Assembly: GCA_003241695.1 (NCBI GenBank)
Contig: QFPN01000015.1
Span: 1 to 35,475, forward strand
DNA length: 35,475 bases
Source: Ancylobacter novellus
GTDB taxonomy: Bacteria; Pseudomonadota; Alphaproteobacteria; Rhizobiales; Methylopilaceae
Direction: 5' to 3'
Shown: positions 14,893 to 23,346 of the stretch, piece after piece
How positions within the stretch are numbered: position 1 is the stretch's first letter
Layout of the letters: each line of letters opens with the position of its first letter
The notes under the pieces: model-generated
Told to the model about the DNA's origin: nothing
Database searches by the model: none
Seen by the model: the letters and a program-made list of their open reading frames with translations, nothing else
Position numbers and translations under genes: made by a program

Positions 14893-17214
14893 ATGGCGCA
14901 GGTCAAGCTGTTCGGCTACGCCGACAGGATCTCGGTGAAGCCGGGCGAGACGATCGACATCCACGTGTCCGCGGACGGCACGGACGTCGCAGAGGCGAAG
15001 CTCGTGCGCCTCATCCACGGCGACGAACATCCGGACGGTCCGGGCTTCATCGAAGAGGAGGTCGACTGTGAGGCCGACGGCGCCTGGGCGGTGCGCAAGC
15101 AATACGCCCAGGTCGGCTCGTTCCTGAAGGTTTCGGACCCCGAGAACAGGCTCGCGCTCGATGGGCCGATCACCCTGTTCGCCTTCATCTATCCCGGCAT
15201 TCCGGACGCGGGTCTGCGGCAGTGCATGCTGGCGCGCTGGAACAACGACCGCAACTACGGCTACTCCCTCGGAATCAACCAGCGCGGGCATCTCGAATTC
15301 TGGGTGGGACAGGGCGACGAGGTCGACTATGTCCAGGCCGAGGCGCCGCTGCTCGAAAAGATCTGGTACTTCGTGGCCGCGAGCTACGATCCCGTCACCG
15401 GTCGCACCGAGATCTATCAGGAAAGCGTAGCGAACCGTTACAACAGCCTTCTCGGCAAGGTCTGTCCGATCGAATACAGCAGCCATGTCGTCGAGACGTT
15501 TAGGTTTCGGCCGAAGCACCTGCCCGAGACGCCGTTCCTCATTGCGGGCTCGCAGGATTTTCATGAGACCCGCGGCGCCTTCGTCTCCGAAACCTATTGC
15601 GGCAAGATCGATCGGCCCGGCGTTTACGGCCGCGCGCTGACGCGAGCCGAACTGGACGACCTGCGGGACGGCAAGCTCCCGAAGCCGGACGGGCTCACAG
15701 CCTATTGGGACACGACCGCGGACTATACGGATCGCGGCGTCGGCGACAGGGTGACGGACGTCGGTCCTTACGGCCTGCACGCGCAGGGATGCAACCGCCC
15801 GGTCCGGGCGCAGACCGGCTGGAACTGGAACGGCCGCAACGACTGCTTCCGGCTCGCGCCGGAAGAATATGGCGGCGTCGAGTTCCACTATGACCAGATG
15901 GTCAGCTCCGACTGGGAGAACACCCGCACGGTCCGCCTTCCGGAGACGCTGAGGAGCGGATGCTACGCGATCCGCCTGCGGGCGGGTCCCGGCGTCGGCC
16001 TCGCCGAGGAATATGTGGTGTTCTTCGTCCGGCCGAAGACGCCGAAGGGCAAGGTCGCGCTGCTGTTCCCGACCGCGACCTATCTCGCCTACGCCAACGA
16101 GCATCTCAGCTTCGACGCCCAGATCATCCAGCCGATGACGGGCCAGCCTCCGATCGTCACCGACATCGACATCGAGATGTACAAGAACTGGGAGTTCGGC
16201 ATGTCGACCTACGACAGCTGGGCCGACGGCAACGGCGTCTGCTACTCATCCTATCGCAGGCCGATCCTCAACATGCGCCCCAAGGCGCGCATGTCGTCCA
16301 TGGGCGTGACCTGGGCGTTTCCGGCCGACCTGTCGATCCTCGCATGGCTCGAGAAGAAGAATTACGACTACGAGGTGCTGACCGACGAGGATCTGCACCG
16401 CGACGGCCTCGAGGCGCTGAAGCCCTATTCCTGCGTCCTGACCGGAACCCATCCCGAATACACCTCCGAGCGGATGCTCGACGCGATCGAGGACTATGTC
16501 GCGGACGGCGGCCGGTTCATCTATATGGGCGGCAACGGCTTCTACTGGAACGTCGCGTTCCGCGAGGAGGAGCCGTGGATCATGGAGGTGCGCAAGCTCG
16601 ATTCCGGCATGCGCGCCTGGCAGGCCCGGCCGGGCGAGCACTACCTCGCGACCACGGGGCAGAAGAGCGGCCTGTGGAAGAACCTCGGCCGCCCGCCGCA
16701 GAAGAGCGTCGGCGTCGGCTTCATCGGCGAAGGTTTTGAGACCAGCCGGCCGTTCCGGCGCATGCCGGACAGCTACCACCGCACCGTGTCTTGGATGTTC
16801 GCCGGCATCGAGGGCGAGATCGTCGGCGACTTCGGCCTCGCTTATGGCGGCGCGGCGGGCCTCGAGCTCGACCGTTACGATCTGAGCCTCGGCACGCCGC
16901 CCCACGCCAGGATCGTCGCGTCGTCCGGCGGACACAGCGACAACTACATGCTGTCGATCGAGGAGATCCTCTATCCCTATCCGGGCCTCGCGGGCTCTCA
17001 GGACTACAGATTGCGAGCGGATCTCGTGTATTTCACGTCAAAAAATGCTGGAGCCGTGTTCAGCACAGGGTCGATCGCCTTCGCCCAATCGCTGCCCATC
17101 AATGGATTTGAGAATAACATCTCACAGCTATTGGGAAATATTGTCGATGCATTCATTAAGCCGGGAGCGCTGCCAGGGTCTCTCTGGGTTAATGAAGAAA
17201 AGCAGTGGAAGTAA
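14893..17214 (+). CDS. dmfA2: N,N-dimethylformamidase large (catalytic) subunit, DmfA2
   Basis: 773 residues from ATG 14893, with GGAG 6 bases before it; family length is about 760. It hydrolyses DMF to dimethylamine and formate. Layout: N-terminal beta-rich region (1-95), a concanavalin/LamG-like domain (about 95-260, with ITLFAFIYPG, LEFWVGQG and the repeated-domain ending GVYGRALTRAELDDL), an Ig-like segment and a C-terminal glutamine-amidotransferase-like domain (about 380-770). The published Paracoccus enzyme has an iron held by two tyrosines and a glutamate, which I recall as Tyr399, Tyr440 and Glu521, with His519 nearby. Here Tyr400 (LAYAN), Tyr440 (TYDSW), His520 and Glu522 (THPEY) fall at nearly the same numbers. 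The ending FSTGSIAFAQSLP...ISQLLGNIVDAFIKP also fits the family. There is no signal peptide, so it is cytoplasmic. Other amide substrates are possible. Confidence 0.9.
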   Translation: MAQVKLFGYADRISVKPGETIDIHVSADGTDVAEAKLVRLIHGDEHPDGPGFIEEEVDCEADGAWAVRKQYAQVGSFLKVSDPENRLALDGPITLFAFIYPGIPDAGLRQCMLARWNNDRNYGYSLGINQRGHLEFWVGQGDEVDYVQAEAPLLEKIWYFVAASYDPVTGRTEIYQESVANRYNSLLGKVCPIEYSSHVVETFRFRPKHLPETPFLIAGSQDFHETRGAFVSETYCGKIDRPGVYGRALTRAELDDLRDGKLPKPDGLTAYWDTTADYTDRGVGDRVTDVGPYGLHAQGCNRPVRAQTGWNWNGRNDCFRLAPEEYGGVEFHYDQMVSSDWENTRTVRLPETLRSGCYAIRLRAGPGVGLAEEYVVFFVRPKTPKGKVALLFPTATYLAYANEHLSFDAQIIQPMTGQPPIVTDIDIEMYKNWEFGMSTYDSWADGNGVCYSSYRRPILNMRPKARMSSMGVTWAFPADLSILAWLEKKNYDYEVLTDEDLHRDGLEALKPYSCVLTGTHPEYTSERMLDAIEDYVADGGRFIYMGGNGFYWNVAFREEEPWIMEVRKLDSGMRAWQARPGEHYLATTGQKSGLWKNLGRPPQKSVGVGFIGEGFETSRPFRRMPDSYHRTVSWMFAGIEGEIVGDFGLAYGGAAGLELDRYDLSLGTPPHARIVASSGGHSDNYMLSIEEILYPYPGLAGSQDYRLRADLVYFTSKNAGAVFSTGSIAFAQSLPINGFENNISQLLGNIVDAFIKPGALPGSLWVNEEKQWK

Positions 17215-17458
17215 CGTGGCTTGCGGTTTGACTTTCCAAATCCGGTCCATGGCGTGAACTGATATAACTGCGGCGTCGGCGAACGACAGCGTAAAGCCGA
17301 TCTCGTGAAACCGAAGTGAGGTGAGGGCGGCCCGCGCAAGGCGCGGACCGCCGGCGGCTCGCCACGACCGACCCTTCGGCCTCCGGCGCAGATCGAACGC
17401 GGCCCCAGCTTCCTCGGTTCGCCGGAAGGCCGGCATGGACTGTCGCGTCGTTCCTGTT
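17215..17458. other. Intergenic gap between convergent dmfA2 and LysR genes, with a strong stem-loop
   Basis: No gene is seen in these 244 bases. At 17326-17352 GGCGG-C-CCGCGC pairs with GCGCGG-A-CCGCC around an AAG loop (11 pairs and one mismatch). It lies between the two converging 3' ends and could stop or stabilise transcripts from either side. No T-run follows, so it is not a classic intrinsic terminator. Confidence 0.45.
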
Positions 17459-18352
17459 TCAGCGATCCGCGCCGGCGAGATGCGGCGGTTTCCCGAAATG
17501 CTCGATCAGCAGTTCGGTCAGGACCCGAACCTTCCGCGCGGGATGCAGACCGGGCGGACGGATGACATAGGCGGCGGCCTCAGGCGGCGGGTAACGGGTC
17601 ATGATCGGAACGAGCGCGCCGGACGCGACGTAATCGTGGGTGACGCAATCGGGGAGCCAGGCGACGCCCAACCCCGCCGCGGCCGCCGCGGCGAGAGACA
17701 TTCCGTTGTCGGCCTTGAAGCGTCCCTGCGGATAGACCGTGACGACGTCGTCGCCGTCCTCGAACTGCCAGGCCTCCGTTCCCTGCATCAGCGCCTCATG
17801 GGCGGCGACGTCCTGCGGCGTCTCGGGCGCGCCATGCGCCTCGATGTAGGCCGGGCTCGCGACGAGCTTTCCGTAGATCGGCCCGACGCGCCGCGCGACG
17901 AGATTTGAGGCCGGGAGGTAGCCGACCCGGATCGCGCAATCGAAGCCTTCCGCGATGAGATCGACGAAGCGGTCGCTGTAGGAGGCGTGCACGTGAAGCC
18001 CGGGATGGCGTCTCGCCATCTCCGCCAGCACGGGCGCGAAATGCGTCGGCCCGAAGGTCAGGGGCACGGCGACCCGCAGGCGGCCCCGGAGTTCGCCCTC
18101 GGGCAGGATCGTCTCCCTCGCCAGATCGATCTCGGCGCAGACCCTGGCCGCATGGTCCCGGAACGCGACCCCGGCTTCCGTCAGAGCGGCGCCGCGCGTG
18201 GTCCGCGCCAGAAGCTGGACTCCGAGTTCCGCTTCGAGCCTGAACAGCCGTCGGCTGACGATCGACTTCGAAACGCCGAGCCGGCGCGCCGCGGGCGAAA
18301 CGCCGCCGGCGTCGGCCACTTCCACGAACGTCCGCAGCTCTTCGATGTCCAA
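17459..18352 (-). CDS. LysR-family transcriptional regulator
   Basis: 297 residues if started at TTG 18352 (LDIEELRTFVEVADAGG), where GGGA lies about 8 bases upstream. The frame stays open to ATG 18466, but that would add 38 residues before the LysR helix-turn-helix and run almost to the start of the divergent gene, so the later start is preferred. The winged helix covers SPAARRLGVSKSIVSRRLFRLEAELGVQLLARTTRGAALTEAG, and a long helix and LysR substrate-binding domain follow (RLRVAVPLTFGPTHFAPVL, FDCAIRVGYLPASNLVARRVG). It most resembles the single-target LysR regulators that sit back to back with the gene they control, here the isochorismatase-like hydrolase. The effector is unknown. Confidence 0.88.
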   Translation of the reverse strand: MDIEELRTFVEVADAGGVSPAARRLGVSKSIVSRRLFRLEAELGVQLLARTTRGAALTEAGVAFRDHAARVCAEIDLARETILPEGELRGRLRVAVPLTFGPTHFAPVLAEMARRHPGLHVHASYSDRFVDLIAEGFDCAIRVGYLPASNLVARRVGPIYGKLVASPAYIEAHGAPETPQDVAAHEALMQGTEAWQFEDGDDVVTVYPQGRFKADNGMSLAAAAAAGLGVAWLPDCVTHDYVASGALVPIMTRYPPPEAAAYVIRPPGLHPARKVRVLTELLIEHFGKPPHLAGADR

Positions 18353-18487
18353 TTCGGCGTTCCCGATTGCGCGACACAGCTTCGCCCTGCAGGGCGCTAC
18401 CGTATCGCAAACTGGAATGACACCGTCCGCCTCGCGGTCGGCGCATGTGCGCCGCCAGCCCGCCAACGGCAGTCGAGGATCTCGATC
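18353..18487. promoter_or_regulatory. Divergent promoter region between the LysR and hydrolase genes
   Basis: This 135-base gap separates the back-to-back LysR and hydrolase genes and should hold both promoters and the LysR site. I see a GAGGAT Shine-Dalgarno at 18475-18480 for the hydrolase. I could not settle on a clear -35/-10 pair or T-N11-A repeat. Confidence 0.4.
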
Positions 18488-19144
18488 GTGACCTTTCGCA
18501 ACGGCCTTGCTTCGCTTCTTCGTCCCGAAGACTCAGTTGTTGTTCTGATTGACCATCAGCCTTTCCAGCTGACGAACCTGAACAGCCACGATCCGCATAT
18601 GGTGATCAACAATTCGGCGGCTCTGGCGAAGTCGGCCAAGGCGTTCGACGTGCCCGTGATCCTGACGAGCGTGATCGCAGCTCAGGGCGGACTGATCTTC
18701 CCGCAGATCACCGACGTGTTCCCCGGCCAGGAAGTCATCGACCGAACCTTCGTCAACACCTGGGAAGACAAGACGGTGGTCGACGCCGTCAAGGCGACGG
18801 GCCGCAAGCAGCTGATCATCGCCGGGCTCTGGACCGAAGTCTGCGTCGCCATGCCGGCGCTCCAGGCGGCCGGCGAAGGATGGGACACCACCGTCGTCAC
18901 CGACGCCTCCGGCGGCATTTCGGTCGAGTCCCATCAGGTCGCCGTGCAGCGCATGATCGCGGGCGGCGTCAACATGATGACCTGGCTCGCGGTGGCGGCC
19001 GAATGGCAGCGCGACTGGGCCCGCACCGATACGGTCCCAGCACTGGCCGAAGTGCTGAAGCAGCACGCCGGCGCGAGCGGCGTCGCCTATCTGTGGGAGA
19101 CGCAGTTGCTCAACACGCCGGTCCCCTCGCGAGCCGCGCGCTGA
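18488..19144 (+). CDS. Isochorismatase-fold cysteine hydrolase (YcaC-like)
   Basis: 218 residues from GTG 18488, chosen because GAGGAT lies 7 bases before it; earlier starts would run into the LysR control region. Family marks are an early catalytic Asp (VVLIDHQPFQL), the NTWED segment and the nucleophile Cys in IIAGLWTEVCVAMPALQAAGEGW, followed by VVTDASGG and a long C-terminal helix. The length is close to E. coli YcaC (about 208). The fold covers hydrolases of C-N bonds as well as isochorismate; substrates of YcaC-like members are mostly unknown. Its only clear partner is the divergent LysR gene. A link to amide use elsewhere in the window is possible but not supported by sequence. Confidence 0.83.
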   Translation: MTFRNGLASLLRPEDSVVVLIDHQPFQLTNLNSHDPHMVINNSAALAKSAKAFDVPVILTSVIAAQGGLIFPQITDVFPGQEVIDRTFVNTWEDKTVVDAVKATGRKQLIIAGLWTEVCVAMPALQAAGEGWDTTVVTDASGGISVESHQVAVQRMIAGGVNMMTWLAVAAEWQRDWARTDTVPALAEVLKQHAGASGVAYLWETQLLNTPVPSRAAR

Positions 19145-19317
19145 TCCCGACGAGGGCGGCGGGCTTCGTCATCCGTCGGCCGCGGGCGCGTTCGGGCCTT
19201 GAAGCTGTCGGCCGTGACGGTCCTCGGCGGCGGACCGGCTCGCGCAGGCGATGGCCGACGGGCGAGAGACAGGGGGACATGCGACGAAAGCAAGGTTCCG
19301 GATCGCCGCGTCGTCGC

Positions 19318-19602
19318 TCACTTCCTGCGGATCGTGGTCACGGTGATCTGGCCGTTCACGCGCTCGGCCTCGAACGTGACCCTGTCGCCGACCTTGACCG
19401 TGTTGAGCATCGCCGGGTCGGCGGCCCTGAAGACCATCGACATCGGCTCCTCCATGTCGAGGTTCCTGATGGGGCCGTGGTCGAGCGTGATCTTGCCCGC
19501 GGCCTCGTCGATCTTCTTGACCGTGCCGTCGGCCGCGGAGGCGGCGGCGACGGAGAGCAGGACGGCGGCGAGCGCCGCGCCGAGGGTGGTGGTTTTCTTC
19601 AT
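19318..19602 (-). CDS. CusF-like periplasmic copper-binding protein
   Basis: 94 residues from ATG 19602, with GGAG 6 bases upstream (a longer frame to 19629 lacks an SD). A signal peptide (MKKTTTLGAALAAVLLSVAAASAA) precedes a small beta-barrel: GTVKKIDEAAGKITLDHGPI, MEEPMSMVFRAADPAML, VGDRVTFEAERVNGQITVTTIRR. This is the CusF pattern, with a His (DHGPI) and Met pair (EEPMSMVF) in the places that bind Cu(I)/Ag(I) in CusF. It is the last gene of the copper operon, 23 bases after the cupredoxin. It probably hands periplasmic Cu(I) to a partner. No RND pump is encoded here. Confidence 0.85.
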   Translation of the reverse strand: MKKTTTLGAALAAVLLSVAAASAADGTVKKIDEAAGKITLDHGPIRNLDMEEPMSMVFRAADPAMLNTVKVGDRVTFEAERVNGQITVTTIRRK

Positions 19603-19625
19603 GTCTGTCTCCTTGGGTTCGCGGC

Positions 19626-20096
19626 TCACTTGACGGCGACCGAGCCGTCCATCCCGGCCTCGCGGTGGCCGGGGATCAGGCAGGCGAAGTTGAACTCTCC
19701 CGCCTTGGTGAACTTCCAGACGATCTCGCCGGACTTGCCGGGCGAGACGCGGCGGCCGTTCGGGTCGTCGTGCTCCATGTCCGGGTTCTTGCGCATCGCG
19801 ATCGCGTGGCGGTCGTTCTCGGCGCGCGTCGCGAGCATGAACTCGTGGTCGAGCTCGCCGGCGTTCTTCAGGACGAAGCGGACCTGCTCGCCGCGTTTCG
19901 CCGTCACCGAGCCTGGTTCGAACAGCATCCTGCCGTCGCCGGTCTCCTTCATGACGACCTCGACGGTGCGGGCGGGCTTCGACGGGTCTCCCGGCTCGCC
20001 ATAGGCGCGGGCCTTGCCGTCGTGGCCGGGGTCGGCCAGCGCGACGGCGGGCGCAAGGGCCGCGGCGAGCGCGGCGGTGACGATCAGCGTCCTCAT
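19626..20096 (-). CDS. Exported cupredoxin-domain copper protein
   Basis: 156 residues from ATG 20096, preceded by AGAGGAAG. The signal peptide is MRTLIVTAALAAALAPAVALA. The mature protein is a cupredoxin: VEVVMKETGDGRMLFEPGSVTAKRGEQVRFVLKNAGELDHEFML, then FTKAGEFNFACLIPGHREAGMDGSVAVK. Type 1 copper ligands are visible as His in LDHEF, Cys in FACLIPGH, His in PGHREAGM and Met in AGM. It follows the multicopper oxidase gene by 26 bases and is likely its electron partner or a periplasmic copper carrier. A His/Met/Asp-rich insert (RHAIAMRKNPDMEHDDPNG) may bind more copper. Confidence 0.85.
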   Translation of the reverse strand: MRTLIVTAALAAALAPAVALADPGHDGKARAYGEPGDPSKPARTVEVVMKETGDGRMLFEPGSVTAKRGEQVRFVLKNAGELDHEFMLATRAENDRHAIAMRKNPDMEHDDPNGRRVSPGKSGEIVWKFTKAGEFNFACLIPGHREAGMDGSVAVK

Positions 20097-20122
20097 GGTG
20101 CTTCCTCTCATGGTCGGTGGGA

Positions 20123-21535
20123 TCAGTGGTTCGCGTGACCGCCGTCGCCCTTGCCGGCAGGCTTGGGCTTGACGACGGTCATCTCGACGGAGCCGGGCTT
20201 GGCCGGTTCGGCTTCGGCCTTGGGAGCCGCCGGGGCGTCGCCCTTCCATTCGAAGGCGACGGTCCCCTGCGGGTGCTCGAACCAGCCGGGATCGCGATAG
20301 TCGCCCGACCTGAGGCCCTCGCGGACCTTCACCACCGAGAACATCCCGCCCATCTCGATCGGGCCGAACGGGCCGAAGCCCGTCATCATCGGCAGCGTGT
20401 TGTCGGGCAGCGGCATCTCCATCGCGCCCATGTCGGCCATGCCGGCCTCGCCCATCGGCATGTAGCCGGGCGCGAGCCTCCTGATGCGCCTGGCCACGTC
20501 CTTCTTGTCGACCCCGATGAAGTTCGAGACGCCGTGGCCCATGGCGTTCATGGTGTGGTGCGACTTGTGGCAGTGGATCGCCCAGTCGCCGGGCGCGTCG
20601 GCGACGAAGTCGAAGGCGCGCATCTGCCCGACCGCGCAGTCGATCGTGACCTCGGGCCAGGCCGCCGCTTCCGGCACCCAGCCGCCGTCGGTGCACGACA
20701 CCTTGAAGTCGTAGCCGTGCATGTGGATCGGGTGGTTGGTCATGGTGAGGTTGCCGAACCGCACCCGCACACGGTCTCCCTTGGCGGCGACGAGATGGTC
20801 GATCCCCGGGAACACGCGGGTGTTCCAGGTCCAGAGATTGAAGTCCGTCATCTCGGCGACGCGCGGAACGTAGGCGCCGGGCTCGATGTCGTAGGCCGAC
20901 ATCAGGAAGACGAAGTCGCGGTCAACGCGGCGAAAGGCCGGGTCCTTCGGGTGCACGACGAAGAAGCCCATCATGCCCATGGCCATCTGGACCATCTCGT
21001 CGGCGTGCGGGTGGTACATGAAGGTCCCGCTCTTCCTTAGGCCGAACTCGTAGACGAAGGTCTGGCCGGGCTTGACATGCGGCTGCGTCAGGCCGCCGAC
21101 GCCGTCCATGCCGCAGGGCAGCAACTGGCCGTGCCAATGCACGCTGGTGTGCTCCGGCAGCCTGTTCGTGACGAAAATGCGGACCTTGTCGCCCTCGACC
21201 GCCTCGATGGTGGGGCCGGGCGACTGGCCATTGTAGCCCCAGAGATGCGCGACCATTCCGGGGGCGAGTTCGCGCACCACGGGCTCGGCGACGAGGTGGA
21301 ACTCCTTCCAGTCGCCGTTCATGCGCCAGGGCGCCGTCCAGCCGTTCAGCGTGACCACGGGGTTGTAGTCGGGGCCTGTGGTGGGCGCGAGCGGCGGCTG
21401 CATGACGGCCTCCCCCATCGTGGCGGCCTCGGGGATCGAGGCGGCCTGGACGCGGCCGGAGACGGCGCTCGCCGCGACCAGCGAGGTGGCCCCGGCGGCC
21501 GAGGCGGACAGGAAGGATCGGCGCGAGACGGTCAT
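20123..21535 (-). CDS. Tat-exported multicopper oxidase
   Basis: 470 residues from ATG 21535, with GGGAG upstream. The N-terminus is a twin-arginine signal (VSRRSFLSASAAGATSLVAAS). All copper-site motifs are present: HWHG (TSVHWHGQLLP), HPHADE (TFMYHPHADEM), HPIHMHG (NHPIHMHGYDF) and HCHKSHHTMNAM, the HCH-x3-H-x4-M site for type 1 and type 3 copper. Like the CopA/PcoA group it probably oxidises periplasmic Cu(I) or catechols to lower copper toxicity. A Met-rich stretch near the C-terminus (MPMGEAGMADMGAMEMPLPDN) resembles copper-binding Met clusters. It lies between the TolC-like and cupredoxin genes. Confidence 0.92.
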   Translation of the reverse strand: MTVSRRSFLSASAAGATSLVAASAVSGRVQAASIPEAATMGEAVMQPPLAPTTGPDYNPVVTLNGWTAPWRMNGDWKEFHLVAEPVVRELAPGMVAHLWGYNGQSPGPTIEAVEGDKVRIFVTNRLPEHTSVHWHGQLLPCGMDGVGGLTQPHVKPGQTFVYEFGLRKSGTFMYHPHADEMVQMAMGMMGFFVVHPKDPAFRRVDRDFVFLMSAYDIEPGAYVPRVAEMTDFNLWTWNTRVFPGIDHLVAAKGDRVRVRFGNLTMTNHPIHMHGYDFKVSCTDGGWVPEAAAWPEVTIDCAVGQMRAFDFVADAPGDWAIHCHKSHHTMNAMGHGVSNFIGVDKKDVARRIRRLAPGYMPMGEAGMADMGAMEMPLPDNTLPMMTGFGPFGPIEMGGMFSVVKVREGLRSGDYRDPGWFEHPQGTVAFEWKGDAPAAPKAEAEPAKPGSVEMTVVKPKPAGKGDGGHANH

Positions 21536-21549
21536 GGTCTGTCTCCCGG

Positions 21550-22995
21550 TCAATGGGGCGAGGCTGAAGAAGCGGAGACGGAGGTCGCCGCCGCGAACGC
21601 GGTCGGCGGCGCGTCGGGCGCAGGCGAGCCGCCCCCGATGAGCGCCGCCTGGAAGTCGACGTCGGCGATGAAGAAGTCGCGCCGGGCTCGGATGGCCGCG
21701 ACGTTGCTCGCGACGTTCTCGCGGACGTTGGTCAGAAGGTCGAAGACGTCGACCAGCATCCCGTTGTAGCGGAGCAGCGTCTCCTCGGAGATGGTCTTGC
21801 GGAGCGGCAGGACCCGCGTCTGATATGAGCGGGCGATGTCATGGCGGCCGCGCCAGGTCTGGTAGGCCTCGCGCGCCTCCGAGCGGGCGTTGACCGCCTT
21901 CTCCAGCAGCCGGTTGACCGCGCCCATATAGGCCTCGCGGGCCTTCGCCGACCGCGCCTTGCCGAAGTCGAAGATCGGGATCTCGACCGCGACCTCGAAA
22001 CCCTTCGCATTGGCCTTCTCTCCGTCATCCGATCGAAGGCGGTTGGCGATCCCGGTGACCTCCAGCACGGAGATCGCACGTGTCTGTTCGGTGAGCCCGT
22101 ATTCCTGCGCGAGCGCGTCCAGTTCGAGGCGGGCGGCGATGATGTCGACGCGGCGGGTGAGCGCCGCGGCCTCGACGTCGCCCTGCGGTTTCAGCTTGGG
22201 AAACCCCGGCAGCCGACCGGGCAGCCTGTAGTCGGCGTCCCGGCTCCAAAGACCGAGTCGGCGGGTCAGCGCCTCGCGCTCCCTGGCCGCATCGAGCCGC
22301 GCCTCGGCGAGCTCGGTCGAGACCTCGGCGTAGAGCGCGGCCGAGCGCGCCTGGTCGAGCTTCGTGGCGGCCCCCGTCTCGCCGAGCTTGCGCGTGAGCT
22401 CGGCGGCGGCGCCCGCCGAGGCCCGGGCTGTCTCGAGGAAGCCGACGGTCTCCCGCGCCGCCACGGCCCGGATCCAGGCGCGCCTCGCCTCGGCGGCGGC
22501 GCCGAACGTCGCCGCGATCGCTCTCTGCTGCGCCGCGCGGAACTCCGTCTCCGCGATCTTGGCGCGACGTGGAAGCGTCAGGAGTTGCAGCAGATCGGCG
22601 ATCAGCCGCCGCTCGACGTCGAGGTCTCCAGACCCGGCGACGCGCTCGATCGACACGACCGGCGATGGAGGCAGGCTCGCCTCCACATAGGCGGCCTCGG
22701 AAACGCCGAGGGCGTTGTAGTCCGCTTGCAGACCGCGATTGTTGAGCAGCGCGATCTGAACGGCCGCGTCCGCCGTGAGCGGCCGCGACAGCAGCGAACG
22801 GACCCGGCCCTGCGCCGCCACGGCGTCCGCCGGGGTCACGATCTTCGCGGCGTCCTTGCCGAGTTCCAGAGAGACCCGCGAGACGACCGGGCTCATGCCG
22901 CCGTCGGGCGAGACGGAGGCGCAGGCGGCGAGCGTGGCCGCCGCCGCTGCGACGAGGGGCGCTTTCGCCAGGCGCCGGGATCGGGTCGCGATCAT
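21550..22995 (-). CDS. TolC-family outer-membrane lipoprotein
   Basis: 481 residues from ATG 22995, which shares its A with the stop of the preceding lipoprotein gene; GGGGG lies about 7 bases upstream. It is a lipoprotein (LVAAAAATLAACAS, lipobox LAAC). The body has two copies of the TolC/OEP pattern of long helices and short strands: ALLNNRGLQADYNALGVSEAAYVEASLPPSPVVSIERV in the first half and VDIIAARLELDALAQEYGLTEQTR...FEVAVEIPIFDFGKARSAKAREAY in the second. Such proteins form outer-membrane exit ducts. No inner-membrane pump or adaptor is encoded here, so it may work with a pump encoded elsewhere. Its place in a copper operon suggests copper export. Confidence 0.88.
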   Translation of the reverse strand: MIATRSRRLAKAPLVAAAAATLAACASVSPDGGMSPVVSRVSLELGKDAAKIVTPADAVAAQGRVRSLLSRPLTADAAVQIALLNNRGLQADYNALGVSEAAYVEASLPPSPVVSIERVAGSGDLDVERRLIADLLQLLTLPRRAKIAETEFRAAQQRAIAATFGAAAEARRAWIRAVAARETVGFLETARASAGAAAELTRKLGETGAATKLDQARSAALYAEVSTELAEARLDAAREREALTRRLGLWSRDADYRLPGRLPGFPKLKPQGDVEAAALTRRVDIIAARLELDALAQEYGLTEQTRAISVLEVTGIANRLRSDDGEKANAKGFEVAVEIPIFDFGKARSAKAREAYMGAVNRLLEKAVNARSEAREAYQTWRGRHDIARSYQTRVLPLRKTISEETLLRYNGMLVDVFDLLTNVRENVASNVAAIRARRDFFIADVDFQAALIGGGSPAPDAPPTAFAAATSVSASSASPH

Positions 22996-23219
22996 CACAT
23001 GCCCCCGGGCTTTTTCGGCGCAACGCCCTGGTTCTGCTGCGCCCATGGCTTCGGCGCCGCGGGCCGGTGGTCGGCCGCGCCCGCCGTGACGGAGGCGTAA
23101 CGTGCGGGAGCGACCCCGACCGTCGGGTCGGAGGGATCGCGGCCCGCCACCGGAGACGGCGGGAGCGTGGCGCAGCCCGCCAGCAGCGACGCTGCGGCGG
23201 CCGTGAGGAGCGGCTTCAT
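22995..23219 (-). CDS. Small lipoprotein of the copper operon
   Basis: 74 residues from ATG 23219. The N-terminus is a lipoprotein signal (MKPLLTAAAASLLAGCATLPPS, lipobox LAGC). The rest is Pro/Ala-rich (PSDPTVGVAPARYASVTAG, KPWAQQNQGVAPKKPGGM) and looks unstructured. The stop overlaps the TolC-family start by one base, so the two are probably co-translated. Similar short lipoproteins accompany TolC-like and multicopper oxidase genes in other proteobacteria. The function is unknown. Confidence 0.75.
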   Translation of the reverse strand: MKPLLTAAAASLLAGCATLPPSPVAGRDPSDPTVGVAPARYASVTAGAADHRPAAPKPWAQQNQGVAPKKPGGM

Positions 23220-23346
23220 CAAGTACCCCGGGAGATCTGAACGAGCGGACGCGGGCGGCGCGGGAAGGCGCCGCATGACGCGGTCGGTCAGGTCTCACCG
23301 GGCTTGCGCGTGCGCGGGAGGCGCGCGCGGAACGTCACAGCGAGGC

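Noticed and set aside
12939..14906. 655-codon open frame antisense to the LivH/LivM permeases
   Set aside because: The translation is Asp/Glu/Arg/His-rich with no domain, and it opposes strongly conserved membrane proteins. It arises from GC-rich third positions.
18353..18466. Longer LysR product starting at ATG 18466
   Set aside because: It adds 38 residues without similarity to LysR proteins ahead of the winged helix and occupies the divergent control region. TTG 18352 with GGGA upstream fits better.
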